From Chloroflexia bacterium (GTDB lineage: Bacteria; Chloroflexota; Chloroflexia; QHBQ01; JADMIH01): a stretch of DNA of 14,159 nucleotides. Each line of letters starts with the position of its first letter. Positions within the stretch are counted from its first letter, which is position 1. The position numbers and the translations under genes were made by a program. Below are positions 1 to 7,295 of this stretch, in pieces. The notes beneath the pieces were generated by a model, which was not told the origin of the DNA, made no database searches, and was given only the letters and a program-made list of their open reading frames with translations. The DNA lies in contig JAICKM010000091.1 in assembly GCA_025927935.1 (NCBI GenBank), positions 1-14,159 of the forward strand, given 5' to 3'.

Positions 1-22
1 GTTGCCTGACGCCCGTGAGGGC

Positions 23-67
23 AAAATAAAAGAGCCATGGGCGGCGATTTCGCTGGCCCACGGCTCT
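23..67 (-). terminator. Rho-independent terminator (minus strand)
   Basis: Positions 31-67 form a long hairpin. The outer stem AGAGCC/GGCTCT and the next block TGGGC/GCCCA pair perfectly around one A-C mismatch, and an inner GCGA/TCGC pairing caps it. Read on the minus strand, the stem is followed directly by TTTTATTTTG (positions 21-30), a typical U-tract. It lies just downstream of the small minus-strand gene at 107-400 and should end its transcript. A second small hairpin (CTCTG/CAGAG, 68-83) precedes it. Confidence 0.8.
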
Positions 68-106
68 CTCTGCACTCACAGAGTTTTGGTCAGGTGGAGG
101 AAGTCC

Positions 107-400
107 TCAACACCTCCGAGCGATGGGCGCACTACGGCCATGTCCCGCCATCCCAGGCGTCGCGACCAGGCCGATCCCGATAACCGCATAGGCCCGATCC
201 CACGCCTTGCCGGCCTGGATGCTCTGGCCCTGCGCGATCCGCTGCACCGCGTACCAATCGGGCGCGGTGCTGCCAAAGGATGACGTGAGCCGGATGAAGC
301 CGGTGTTGGCGATGCAGACTGCACCGCGCGCGGGCACAAAGAGCCGCGGCATGCCGGTTTGCGGAACTGGGGTGCTATTTGTCAGCATCGTGCTCGCCAT
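107..400 (-). CDS. Small hypothetical protein (about 97 aa)
   Basis: I do not recognise this protein. The frame encodes up to 97 residues, GC-rich at third codon positions for most of its length, with a mildly hydrophobic Gly/Ala/Ile/Val-rich second half (around residues 68-83) and one Trp-Tyr pair near residue 49. There is no clear signal peptide or known motif. The first ATG (398-400) abuts an AAAGG; the ATG four codons later (386-388) has better Shine-Dalgarno spacing and may be the real start. A strong intrinsic terminator at 23-67 supports a transcribed gene on this strand. Oddity: near the 3' end an overlapping frame ending at 76 also looks protein-like, so a frameshift near 150-170 is possible. 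The gene is divergent from the one at 695. Confidence 0.45.
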   Translation of the reverse strand: MASTMLTNSTPVPQTGMPRLFVPARGAVCIANTGFIRLTSSFGSTAPDWYAVQRIAQGQSIQAGKAWDRAYAVIGIGLVATPGMAGHGRSAPIARRC

Positions 401-511
401 CCTTTCATCAGAAGTGTTGTCTCACTAGGACTAGGCCAGTGTAACATACCCCCGGCCCCCTGCACATCCGTCTTAAGACCGATATTGGCCGGGCACTTGT
501 CCAAACCTGCC

Positions 512-576
512 GATCCTCGCCGGCTGCCGGGCTGCCCGAATGGAGGGGGCACTGCGGCCGGCAGCCGGCGAGGATC
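512..576. repeat. 19-bp perfect inverted repeat upstream of a promoter
   Basis: The left arm 512-530 (GATCCTCGCCGGCTGCCGG) is the exact reverse complement of the right arm 558-576, separated by 27 nt. The right arm ends 21 bp before the TATAAT at 598-603, so it covers the place where the -35 hexamer of that promoter would sit. It could be an operator, a cruciform or stem-loop, or the remains of a small palindromic element. There is no T-tract after either arm, so a simple terminator is less likely. Confidence 0.8.
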
Positions 577-591
577 CACGCCACGGAACGC

Positions 592-604
592 TTATAGTAT
601 AATA
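592..604 (+). promoter_or_regulatory. Probable -10 region for the 695 gene
   Basis: The AT-rich stretch TTATAGTATAATA contains an exact TATAAT at 598-603 in an otherwise GC-rich spacer. No recognisable -35 hexamer lies 16-18 bp upstream; that position is taken by the right arm of the 19-bp inverted repeat, which suggests an activator-dependent or repressed promoter. The leader to the GTG at 695 would be about 85 nt. Confidence 0.5.
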
Positions 605-694
605 GCCGCGAATCCGACTTACGCGACTGACCACCGACCAATGATCGCGCAGCGGTGCCGCAGGCATACCACTGAGCACGCGCAAGGAGGCCAC

Positions 695-1459
695 GTGACG
701 GGACCCGCGCTGCCCGGTCGCCCGCGCCGGGCGACGGAACTGATCGTCCACTGCCATGGCGAACGCCCCTATTTTGCCGAGGTGCCCTATTTTGTCTGGG
801 GCGCCGTCGATTATGCGTCGAGCGGCGACGCTCAGACGCCCACCGACCGCGAGTGGCGGGAACTCGGCCTGGTCAACCGCGAGACCGGCGAGATCCTGGA
901 GATGGCCCCGGTGCCCGACTCCGGGCGCCGCGTGATCATCGCCGTGCGCGCGGTAGACCCCGATGTGGCCCTGCGCGCGGCCTACTTTCTTACCTGGCGC
1001 ACCGACGGCCAGACCAGCAGCGGGCCGGGCGCTCCGCTGGAGACATTCGGCGAACTGGCCCAGCGCCTGAGCGACTGGGACTACCAGGCGGCCACGGCGC
1101 GCAGCGTGCGCGTGCGCAAGGACTTTGGCCGCGCCGAGTTATTGCCTTTCGAGGATGCCGCGTTCTGGCCGAGTTGGAAGTGGGTGGGGGTGCCCGCCTG
1201 CGCCCGCACGCGGGTGGGCCGCTGGATCATGGACTCGGTGTTGCGCAAAGACTCGCGGGCGGTGTACCTCTGCATCGAGTGGCTGCGGCGCGGCACAGCG
1301 ACGCTCGTGCAGCGCGACGCGCTGTGTTACGCGCTGCAACGCTTCACGGGCCGCGAACTGCCCAGCCCCGCCGATTGGGTGGCCTGGTACGCCCGCGAAG
1401 GAGCCGCCGCCTATCCCCGCCCGGACTTCGCCGCCTGGTGGGTGGAGGTGCCCCACTAA
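695..1459 (+). CDS. Hypothetical protein (254 aa), possible HEAT-like C-terminus
   Basis: I do not recognise a family with confidence. The start is set at GTG 695 because AAGGAGG (684-690) lies 4 nt upstream; the same frame is open back to 359, but that extension covers the inverted repeat and the promoter and is not coding. The 254-aa product is soluble, with no signal peptide or membrane segment. Residues 15-105 are mixed alpha/beta in character. Residues 190-250 are rich in Trp and end in two W..W motifs (WVAWY and AAWW); this resembles the helix tail of bacterial HEAT-repeat proteins (LQR.TG...P..W..W), but only loosely. Codon use matches the neighbours. It stands alone, followed by a hairpin-rich spacer and the separately promoted aspartase gene. 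Function is unknown. Confidence 0.75.
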   Translation: MTGPALPGRPRRATELIVHCHGERPYFAEVPYFVWGAVDYASSGDAQTPTDREWRELGLVNRETGEILEMAPVPDSGRRVIIAVRAVDPDVALRAAYFLTWRTDGQTSSGPGAPLETFGELAQRLSDWDYQAATARSVRVRKDFGRAELLPFEDAAFWPSWKWVGVPACARTRVGRWIMDSVLRKDSRAVYLCIEWLRRGTATLVQRDALCYALQRFTGRELPSPADWVAWYAREGAAAYPRPDFAAWWVEVPH

Positions 1460-1470
1460 CCCGCGCGGGC

Positions 1471-1606
1471 CGGGTTGCAACCCGCCCCTACAACGCAAAA
1501 TCACGAGGCGCCCGATAGGTGGCAGGCCGGTTTGCAAGCGGCCCCCTACAACCGCCGGCGCAGCTCCGGCGGTGTGCTGCTACAACGCGCCCTCATAATG
1601 GGCGCG
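1471..1606. repeat. Cluster of four hairpins with repeated CTACAAC tails
   Basis: Four short palindromes are packed into 136 bp: a perfect 14-bp palindrome CGGGTTGCAACCCG (1471-1484); GGCCG/CGGCC around GTTTGCAAG (1525-1543); CCGCCGG/CCGGCGG with a 7-nt loop (1552-1572); and CGCGCCC/GGGCGCG with loop TCATAAT (1586-1606). The first three are each followed by CTACAAC (1487-1493, 1546-1552, 1580-1586). The first two units are clearly related (TTGCAA core, C-rich arm, CTACAAC). This looks like an interspersed palindromic repeat that has duplicated in place; it may also slow transcription leaving the 695 gene. Confidence 0.7.
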
Positions 1607-1608
1607 CC

Positions 1609-1638
1609 TTGACGCTTTTCTCGCTACAATGTTAGAAT
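1609..1638 (+). promoter_or_regulatory. Sigma70-type promoter for aspartase
   Basis: A TTGACG -35 (1609-1614) is followed after 18 bp by TAGAAT (1633-1638), each one base from consensus. An alternative -10, TACAAT, sits at 1625-1630 but is too close to this -35. Transcription would begin near 1645, giving a leader of about 58 nt to the ATG at 1703. The promoter abuts the last hairpin of the upstream repeat cluster. Confidence 0.6.
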
Positions 1639-1702
1639 GGATCAATCGCCCAGCCGCGCGGTTGGGCCTATCCCCATCTATATGTAGGAGAGAAGTGACA
1701 GC

Positions 1703-3145
1703 ATGAGCGACACCCCCAGCCCAACGACGCGCCTGGAACGTGACTCGCTCGGCGAGGTCGAAGTGCCCGCCGATGCGCTCTATGGCGTGCAGACCGTGCG
1801 CGGTATCCGCAATTTTCCCATTACCGGCTGGCTGCCCCACCCGCTGCTGGTCGAGGCCACCGTCACCGTGAAGAAGGCGGCGGCGATCACCAATCAGCAA
1901 CTCGGTCAGTTGGACGAGGAGCGCGCACAGGCGATCACCCAGGCCGCCGACGAAATCCTGGCCGGCCGGCATCGCGAACATTTCCGCATCGATCCCTTCC
2001 AGGCCGGGGCGGGCACCTCGCACAACATGAATACCAACGAGGTGCTGGCGAACCGCGCCAACGAAATCCTCGGCGCGCCCCGCGGCAGCTACAAGCCGGT
2101 CCACCCCAACGACCACGTCAACATGGCCCAATCGACCAACGACGTGTTCCCGACCTCGATGCGCCTGGCCGTGCTGATGAACCTGGAGACGTTCTACCCG
2201 GCGATCACCGCCATGGCCGAGGCGTATGCCGAGAAGGGCCGCGAGTTCGATCACATTATCAAGTCGGGCCGCACGCACATGCAGGATGCCGTGCCGATCC
2301 GGTTGGGCCAGGAGTTCACCGCCTACAGCCGCGTGCTGGTCAAGATGCGTGACAAGATCAAGCATGCCTCCGAGGCGCTGCTGGAACTCAACATCGGCGC
2401 GACGGCGGCGGGCACCGGCCTGAATAGCGACCCGCGCTACCAGCAGCAAATGGTCGGCAACCTGCGCGACCTGACCGGTTTCCCGCTGCAACCCGCCGAG
2501 CACCTGGTCGAGATGACCCAGTCGCAATATGCCATGGCCGAAGTATCGGCGGCTCTGCGCGCGCTGGCGCTGGAACTGATCCGCATCAGCCACGACATGC
2601 GCTTCATGAGCAGCGGGCCGCAGACCGGTATCATGGAGATCGTGTTGCCCCCGGTGCAGCCGGGGTCCAGCATCATGCCCGGCAAGGTCAACCCGGTCAT
2701 GTTCGAGATGCTGACTATGGTCTGCAATCAGGTGGTGGGCAACGATACCGCCGTGGCCCTGGCCGTGTCCGAGGGCCAGTTGGAGCTGAACGTGATGATG
2801 CCGCAGATGGCCTTCAGCACCATGTTTAGCGTCGACCTGCTGAAGAACGCCATGCGCGTCGTGACCGAGTTCAACGTGCGCGGCATCACCGCCAACGAGG
2901 AGCGCGCCCGTTATATGGTCGAGCATTCGATGGGCCTGGCGACCGCACTCAACCCCTACATCGGTTACGCCAATGCCGCCGCCGTGGTCAAAGAGGCGCT
3001 CAAGACCGGCAAACCGATCCGCCAGGTAGTCCTGGATCAGGGCCTGCTGCCCGCCGAAGAGGTGGACCGCATCCTCGACCCGCGCACCATGACCGAGCCG
3101 GGCATCCCTGGCAAGGGCGCCATGCCGGTCAGCGGCGGCGGTTGA
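1703..3145 (+). CDS. aspA: Aspartate ammonia-lyase (aspartase)
   Basis: This enzyme reversibly deaminates L-aspartate to fumarate and ammonia in the cytosol, linking amino-acid use to the TCA cycle. At 480 aa it is full length for the fumarase/aspartase superfamily. The signature GSSIMPGKVN spans residues 321-330 on the flexible SS loop, with Ser322 as the expected catalytic base. Substrate-site blocks are also present: GAGTS (102-106), QSTND (143-147) and GRTHMQDAVP (189-198). Their spacing keeps a constant offset of four from Bacillus AspB (Thr101, Ser140, Thr141, Thr187, His188, Ser318). The segment GNDTAVALAVSEGQLELNVM and the C-terminal TMTEPGIPGK favour aspartase over class II fumarase, though the closely related fumarase cannot be formally excluded. 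The start ATG has AGGAGAGA upstream. It probably shares a transcript with the SDR-like gene 57 nt downstream. Confidence 0.93.
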   Translation: MSDTPSPTTRLERDSLGEVEVPADALYGVQTVRGIRNFPITGWLPHPLLVEATVTVKKAAAITNQQLGQLDEERAQAITQAADEILAGRHREHFRIDPFQAGAGTSHNMNTNEVLANRANEILGAPRGSYKPVHPNDHVNMAQSTNDVFPTSMRLAVLMNLETFYPAITAMAEAYAEKGREFDHIIKSGRTHMQDAVPIRLGQEFTAYSRVLVKMRDKIKHASEALLELNIGATAAGTGLNSDPRYQQQMVGNLRDLTGFPLQPAEHLVEMTQSQYAMAEVSAALRALALELIRISHDMRFMSSGPQTGIMEIVLPPVQPGSSIMPGKVNPVMFEMLTMVCNQVVGNDTAVALAVSEGQLELNVMMPQMAFSTMFSVDLLKNAMRVVTEFNVRGITANEERARYMVEHSMGLATALNPYIGYANAAAVVKEALKTGKPIRQVVLDQGLLPAEEVDRILDPRTMTEPGIPGKGAMPVSGGG

Positions 3146-3202
3146 TGTCCCCCGCGCTTGCCCGGCAGCCGTCACGGCTTTATCGCATAGAGTAGGAGAC
3201 CG

Positions 3203-3991
3203 ATGGATTTAGGATTGGCGAACAAGATCGCGCTGATCACCGGCGCGTCGAAAGGCATCGGGCGGTCCATCGCCCTGGAACTCGTCCGCGAGGGCGCCAG
3301 CGTGGCGATCTGCGCGCGCAATGCCACGGCCCTGCACGAGGCGGCGGAGGAGATCGCCGCCGAAGCGCACGACAAGGGCCGCGTGCTGGCGATCCCGACG
3401 GACGTGACCAACGCCGCCGATGTCGCGGGACTGGTGCAGCGGGTCGGCGCCCACTTCGGGCGACTCGACATCCTGGTCAACAACGCCGGGCGGGCCACAC
3501 CGGGCCGCTTCGGCGACCTGACCGACGCCGATTGGGCCGCCGATATCCAGGTCAAGCTCTTCAGCATGATCCGCTGCTGCCGCGCCGCGATCCCACTCCT
3601 GAAAGCCACGGGCGACGGGCGCATCATCAACATCAATGCCGTCTTCGGCAAAGAACCCGATCCGACCTTCTTCGCCACGAGCACGAACCGGGCGGGCTGC
3701 ATTGCCTTCACCAAGGCGCTCGCTGCCGAACTGGCCCCGACCATCCTGGTGAACAGCGTGAACATCGGCTTTGTCGAGACGCCGCAATGGGCGGCGATCC
3801 AGCAGCGCAGCGCGCCGAACATGGCCCCCGAAGCGTTCTACGGGGCCATGGCCCGGCGCTATACCCTGATGGGCCGTTTCGGGCGCCCGGATGAAGTGTC
3901 CAGCGTGGTCGCCTTCCTCAGTTCGCCACGCGCCGGCTATATCACTGGAGCCTCCATTGATGTCAGCGGCGGCATGGGCCACTACTTATAG
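3203..3991 (+). CDS. SDR-fold protein lacking the catalytic tetrad
   Basis: A 262-aa classical-SDR-sized protein with a Rossmann fold. The cofactor motif TGASKGIG (13-20), the DV at 67-68, NNAG (93-96) and the C-terminal YITGASIDVSGG (246-257) are intact, so NAD(P) binding is expected. Every member of the N-S-Y-K catalytic tetrad is replaced: Asn by Lys118, Ser by Ala146 (NINAVFG), Tyr by Thr159 and Lys by Arg163 (TSTNR where YxxxK should be). The frame is uninterrupted and codon use is normal, so this is a maintained variant rather than decay. Some SDR-like families have non-canonical active sites, so it may use other chemistry or act as a cofactor-binding or scaffold protein. Assignment as an ordinary 3-oxoacyl-ACP reductase would be unsafe. 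GGAG (3195-3198) precedes the ATG. It is probably co-transcribed with aspA. Confidence 0.88.
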   Translation: MDLGLANKIALITGASKGIGRSIALELVREGASVAICARNATALHEAAEEIAAEAHDKGRVLAIPTDVTNAADVAGLVQRVGAHFGRLDILVNNAGRATPGRFGDLTDADWAADIQVKLFSMIRCCRAAIPLLKATGDGRIININAVFGKEPDPTFFATSTNRAGCIAFTKALAAELAPTILVNSVNIGFVETPQWAAIQQRSAPNMAPEAFYGAMARRYTLMGRFGRPDEVSSVVAFLSSPRAGYITGASIDVSGGMGHYL

Positions 3992-4170
3992 CCGTCAGTG
4001 GTCAGTGACGCGCTGCCGGCGCTGCTGGATGCTTGTCATTCTGAGCGCAGCGAAGAGTCTCCGTCTCGTTGGGGAATAGCGACTAGACTCTGAGAACAGA
4101 CAGAGTGACAAGATGCAGATGATGGTATATACTGGAGAGCGCCTATTACTAACCACTGACCACTGACGGC
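3991..4170. repeat. Nested palindromic interspersed repeat
   Basis: The outer arms 3991-4007 (GCCGTCAGTGGTCAGTG) and 4154-4170 are perfect 17-bp reverse complements; each contains two tandem heptamers, GTCAGTG or CACTGAC. Inside lie middle arms 4032-4043 (CTTGTCATTCTG) and 4101-4112 (CAGAGTGACAAG), 11 of 12 matching, and inner arms 4054-4060 (AGAGTCT) and 4085-4091 (AGACTCT), perfect and concentric with the middle pair. A further heptamer-like copy (TGACCACTG, 4171-4179) follows the right arm. The core TGTCATTCTGAGCG resembles interspersed repeats I recall from Chloroflexota and other genomes; this is memory, not a search. The outer left arm begins on the last base of the SDR stop codon. There is no transposase, so a MITE or REP-like element is the best label. 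Confidence 0.75.
4105..4133 (+). promoter_or_regulatory. Promoter of the sensor-kinase cluster inside the repeat
   Basis: GTGACA (4105-4110) and TATACT (4128-4133) each differ from the sigma70 consensus by one base and are separated by exactly 17 bp. The -35 lies inside the right middle arm of the palindromic repeat. Transcription would start near 4140, leaving about 43 nt to the ATG at 4183. Confidence 0.6.
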
Positions 4171-4182
4171 TGACCACTGCGT

Positions 4183-5829
4183 ATGCTGACCAACCAACCG
4201 ACCGGAAGCACATCCGAACTGGCGGGCTTGCTCGACGGCTACCGCGAGGAGATCGTCGCGGCCTGGGTGCGCCTGCTGGCCGGCCTGCCGGGGTCGCGGT
4301 TCGCATCCTTGCCCGTCATCGATCTGCAAAACTGCCTGCGCGATGAACTGATCGCCATGACCCTGGTCTTCCGCCGCGGCAGCTATGAGTCGCTGGACGC
4401 GCACCTTGCCGCCAACTGCGCCACGCGGGTCGCCCAGGGCTTCGACATCTCCGAGGTCATCCAGGGCAATCTGCTGCTGAAAGATGCCGTGATGCCCGTC
4501 ATCTGGCGCGAGGCGCAGTGGGAAGCCGACGCCGCCCTGCGCCTGCTGGCCGACCTCGACGCCGTGCTGCACTGGATCGTCATCCAGGTCAGCAAGCTTT
4601 ACTCGCTGCAACTCAACCGGCGCCTGGCCGAGCAGGTCGATCTGCTGACCGGCAGTCAGGCGCAGTTGCAGGCGCAGAACGCCCAACTGGAAGCTCAGTC
4701 TAAGCAACTGGAGCGGCGGGTGCGCGAGGTGAGCGCACTCAACCGCAGCACCGCGCTGCTGACCACCACCCTGGACCTCGACAAAGTCATGGACCTGATC
4801 CTGGAACAGCTTGCCGAGGTGGTGCCGTACGACAGCGCCACAATCATGTGGCGCATCGAAGGCGTATTGCGTGTCATTGCCTGCCGCGGCTTCCGCGACC
4901 CGGCCACCGTGCTGGGCGCCCGCTTTGACCCGGAGAAGAACCCGCTGACTCACCGCCTGCTGAACGAGGATGGCCCGATCGTGTTGCCCGATGTGGGCCA
5001 TGAGCCGTCTTTCGACTACCAGCGCGACACGGTGACACGCTCCTGGATCGGCGTGCCCTTGCGCGTGCGCGAGCAGGTGATCGGCGCCCTGACAGTGGAT
5101 AATGCCAGGATCAACTCCTACGATACGGAGGACGGGCAGTCGGTGATGGCCTTCGCTAACCAGGCCGCTATCGCCCTGGAGAACGCCCGCCTCTACGATC
5201 GCTCGCGCGAACTCGCCGTGCTGGAAGAGCGCAACCGCCTGGCCCGCGAACTGCACGACTCCATCTCGCAGATGCTCTTCAGCATGGTGCTCAACGCCGA
5301 GGCCGCGGCGGCCCTGTTCGAGGCCAACCCCGACGCGGCGCGCGTGCAGATCGGGCGCTTGCAGGAAACGTCGCACACCGCGCTCAAGGAGATGCGCACG
5401 CTGATCTTCGAACTGCGCCCGGCCAACCTGGAAGAGGAGGGCCTGGTGCCTGTGCTGAAGAAGCATGTGGCGCTGTTCAAGGAGCGCAACGGCATCGACG
5501 TGCAGTTGCATGCCGAAGGGCAGCGCCGCTGGCCGTTTGCCATGGAAAAGGCGCTCTACCGCGTGGCGCAGGAGGCGCTGACCAATGTCGCCAAGCACGC
5601 CGAAGCCACGCGCGCCGTCGTCACGCTCAGCGCGCAGGATGGCTGGGTCCGCTTGACCGTGGACGACAATGGCCGCGGCCTGTCCCCCGATAAGCTGCGG
5701 CGCGGGCACAGCACGTTGGGACTGACAAGTATGCGCGAGCGCGCCGAGCAGTTGGGCGGCCGGTTCGATGTCGGCCCTGGCCCCGACGACCAGGGCACCC
5801 GCGTGTGTGTCGAAATCCCGTATGCCTGA
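4183..5829 (+). CDS. Cytosolic sensor histidine kinase (RsbRD_N-GAF-HisKA_3-HATPase_c)
   Basis: A 548-aa kinase that should autophosphorylate and pass phosphate to a NarL-type regulator, very likely the one at 7296. Residues 10-145 resemble the RsbRD N-terminal sensor domain. Residues 146-182 are a Gln/Leu-rich coiled coil and 185-338 a GAF domain. The NarX-type H-box is RELHDSISQ, with His358 as the phospho-acceptor and a DxxxQ phosphatase motif (Asp359-Gln363). The ATPase domain (about 450-548) shows the N-box Asn468, VDDNGRGL (493-500) and TLGL (511-514). There is no membrane segment, so it senses a cytosolic signal. No clear Shine-Dalgarno precedes the ATG, but conserved sequence begins about ten residues later, so the start cannot be far wrong. 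It leads a cluster with the M20 peptidase (40-nt gap) and the regulator. The ligand is unknown. Confidence 0.93.
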   Translation: MLTNQPTGSTSELAGLLDGYREEIVAAWVRLLAGLPGSRFASLPVIDLQNCLRDELIAMTLVFRRGSYESLDAHLAANCATRVAQGFDISEVIQGNLLLKDAVMPVIWREAQWEADAALRLLADLDAVLHWIVIQVSKLYSLQLNRRLAEQVDLLTGSQAQLQAQNAQLEAQSKQLERRVREVSALNRSTALLTTTLDLDKVMDLILEQLAEVVPYDSATIMWRIEGVLRVIACRGFRDPATVLGARFDPEKNPLTHRLLNEDGPIVLPDVGHEPSFDYQRDTVTRSWIGVPLRVREQVIGALTVDNARINSYDTEDGQSVMAFANQAAIALENARLYDRSRELAVLEERNRLARELHDSISQMLFSMVLNAEAAAALFEANPDAARVQIGRLQETSHTALKEMRTLIFELRPANLEEEGLVPVLKKHVALFKERNGIDVQLHAEGQRRWPFAMEKALYRVAQEALTNVAKHAEATRAVVTLSAQDGWVRLTVDDNGRGLSPDKLRRGHSTLGLTSMRERAEQLGGRFDVGPGPDDQGTRVCVEIPYA

Positions 5830-5869
5830 CCCCTTGCCCTTCTAGATCCGACCAGATGGGAGACCAATC

Positions 5870-7234
5870 GTGAGCATTGCCCACCCGCCCGGTGTGGACC
5901 TCCAGGCCGCCGAGGCCGAGGTCGTCGCGCACTTGCAGAACCTGATTCGCCTGAATACCGTCAATCCGCCGGGCAACGAGACCCTGGCCGCCACCTACCT
6001 GCGCGATCAACTCGCCGAGGTGGGTATCGAGGGCCAGTTGCTGGAGTCGGAACCGGGCCGGGCCAACCTGGTCGCCCGCTGGTCCGGGAACGGCAGCGCC
6101 CGGCCCTTGTTGCTGATGGGCCATACCGATGTGGTCCCGGCGGAGACCGCCCGCTGGCAGCACGACCCGTTTGGCGGCGAGATCCACGACGGCTTTCTCT
6201 GGGGCCGGGGCGCGGTGGACATGAAGCACATCGACGCGATCCATTTGACCGTCGCTCGCGCGCTCAAGCGGGCCGGGCTGACGCTGCCGCGCGACCTGCT
6301 GCTCGCCTTCACCGCCGACGAGGAAGCCGGGTCCACCCACGGCATGGAATGGGTGGCCGCCACCCACTTCGAGTGGGTGGACGCCGAGTACGCGTTGAGC
6401 GAAGGGGCGGGCGAGGAGATCTTGGCCGCCGGGCGCTCCTTCTACGGGGTACAGACCGGCGAAAAGGGCGCTTTCCGCTTCCGCCTCCATGCGACGGGCC
6501 GCCCCGGCCACGCTTCGCTGCCGCACGACGACAACTGCATTGTCAAGCTGGGGCGCGCGCTGGACCGCCTCGGCTCGACGCGGTTGCCGCTGCATCTCAC
6601 CCAGACAATGCGCGGCTTCATGACGGCACTGGCCGGCCCCGCGGATCAGCGCGCCTTCGACCTCGACGCCCTGTTCGACCCGGAGCGCCACCTGGACGAG
6701 TTGGAGCGCGTGCCGGTGGACGAGAGCATGCGCCGCTACCTTTACGCGGTGCTGCACAATACCGTGAGTCCCACTATTCTCCATGCCGCCGGGTCGCGCA
6801 TCAACGTGATCCCGTCGGAGGCGATTGCCGAGGTGGATGGGCGGCCCTTGCCCGGCGTGTCCGAGGCCGAGATGATGGCCGAAGTGACGGCGGCCGTGGG
6901 CGATGCCGCGGCGATCGAACTGATGCGCTATAAAGCCGGCCTGGAGTCGGATTACCAGACGCCGTTTTTCAACATTATAAGTGCAGTGATGGCGCGCGAG
7001 TCGCCCGGCAGCACGCTGGTGCCGGTGCTCTCCAGTGGCGGGACGGATGCCCGCAGCCTGATCCCGCGGGGCGTGAAGGTCTACGGCTTTAATCCTCTAC
7101 GCGCCGAGGAAGGCGTGCCCACCGCCGGGGACCTGATGCACAACCACGACGAGCGCATTTCGCTGGACAACTTGAAGTTTGGCTTGCGCGTGGAGCTTGA
7201 GATCGTCATGCGCCTGATGAATGCTGTTGCATAA
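5870..7234 (+). CDS. M20-family zinc metallopeptidase / amidohydrolase
   Basis: A 454-aa co-catalytic metallo-hydrolase of the M20 group (ArgE/DapE, carboxypeptidase and PM20D1 relatives), expected to cleave a peptide or N-acyl-amino-acid bond in the cytosol. Metal and catalytic residues are all visible: MGHTDVVP (His85, Asp87), GRGAVDMK (bridging Asp117), ADEEAGS (Glu151 base, Glu152 ligand), the SEG at 177-179, and the C-terminal HNHDERI (His426). The dimerisation or lid domain spans roughly 195-320 and includes GRPGHAS. There is no signal peptide. The start is GTG with GGGAG about 8 nt upstream. It lies between the kinase and its likely response regulator (40 and 61 nt gaps), so it is probably co-expressed; whether it makes or destroys the sensed ligand is speculation. 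The exact substrate cannot be read from sequence. Confidence 0.9.
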   Translation: MSIAHPPGVDLQAAEAEVVAHLQNLIRLNTVNPPGNETLAATYLRDQLAEVGIEGQLLESEPGRANLVARWSGNGSARPLLLMGHTDVVPAETARWQHDPFGGEIHDGFLWGRGAVDMKHIDAIHLTVARALKRAGLTLPRDLLLAFTADEEAGSTHGMEWVAATHFEWVDAEYALSEGAGEEILAAGRSFYGVQTGEKGAFRFRLHATGRPGHASLPHDDNCIVKLGRALDRLGSTRLPLHLTQTMRGFMTALAGPADQRAFDLDALFDPERHLDELERVPVDESMRRYLYAVLHNTVSPTILHAAGSRINVIPSEAIAEVDGRPLPGVSEAEMMAEVTAAVGDAAAIELMRYKAGLESDYQTPFFNIISAVMARESPGSTLVPVLSSGGTDARSLIPRGVKVYGFNPLRAEEGVPTAGDLMHNHDERISLDNLKFGLRVELEIVMRLMNAVA

Positions 7235-7295
7235 TGCTCGCCGCCGGGCCGGCTTGTCCGACCGGTCTTGGCGCTAGAGCCGAGGAGGAATCCCC

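Noticed and set aside
466..483. 18-nt similarity (16 of 18) to 10535-10552
   Set aside because: With two mismatches a match of this length is expected by chance a few times in a window of this size.
359..694. Upstream extension of the 695 gene
   Set aside because: The frame is open but crosses the 19-bp inverted repeat and the TATAAT; a good Shine-Dalgarno precedes the GTG at 695.
1580..3175. Long open frame of 531 codons antisense to aspartase
   Set aside because: It is a His/Gly/Gln/Ala-rich shadow of a GC-rich gene; the sense frame carries all aspartase motifs.
3166..3178. Short hairpin between aspartase and the SDR gene
   Set aside because: The stem of about four to six pairs is too small to end transcription; the genes are more likely co-transcribed.
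4036..5709. 557-codon frame antisense to the sensor kinase
   Set aside because: Composition is typical of antisense reading of GC-rich DNA, and its 3-prime-side portion runs through the palindromic repeat; the sense strand has clear kinase motifs.
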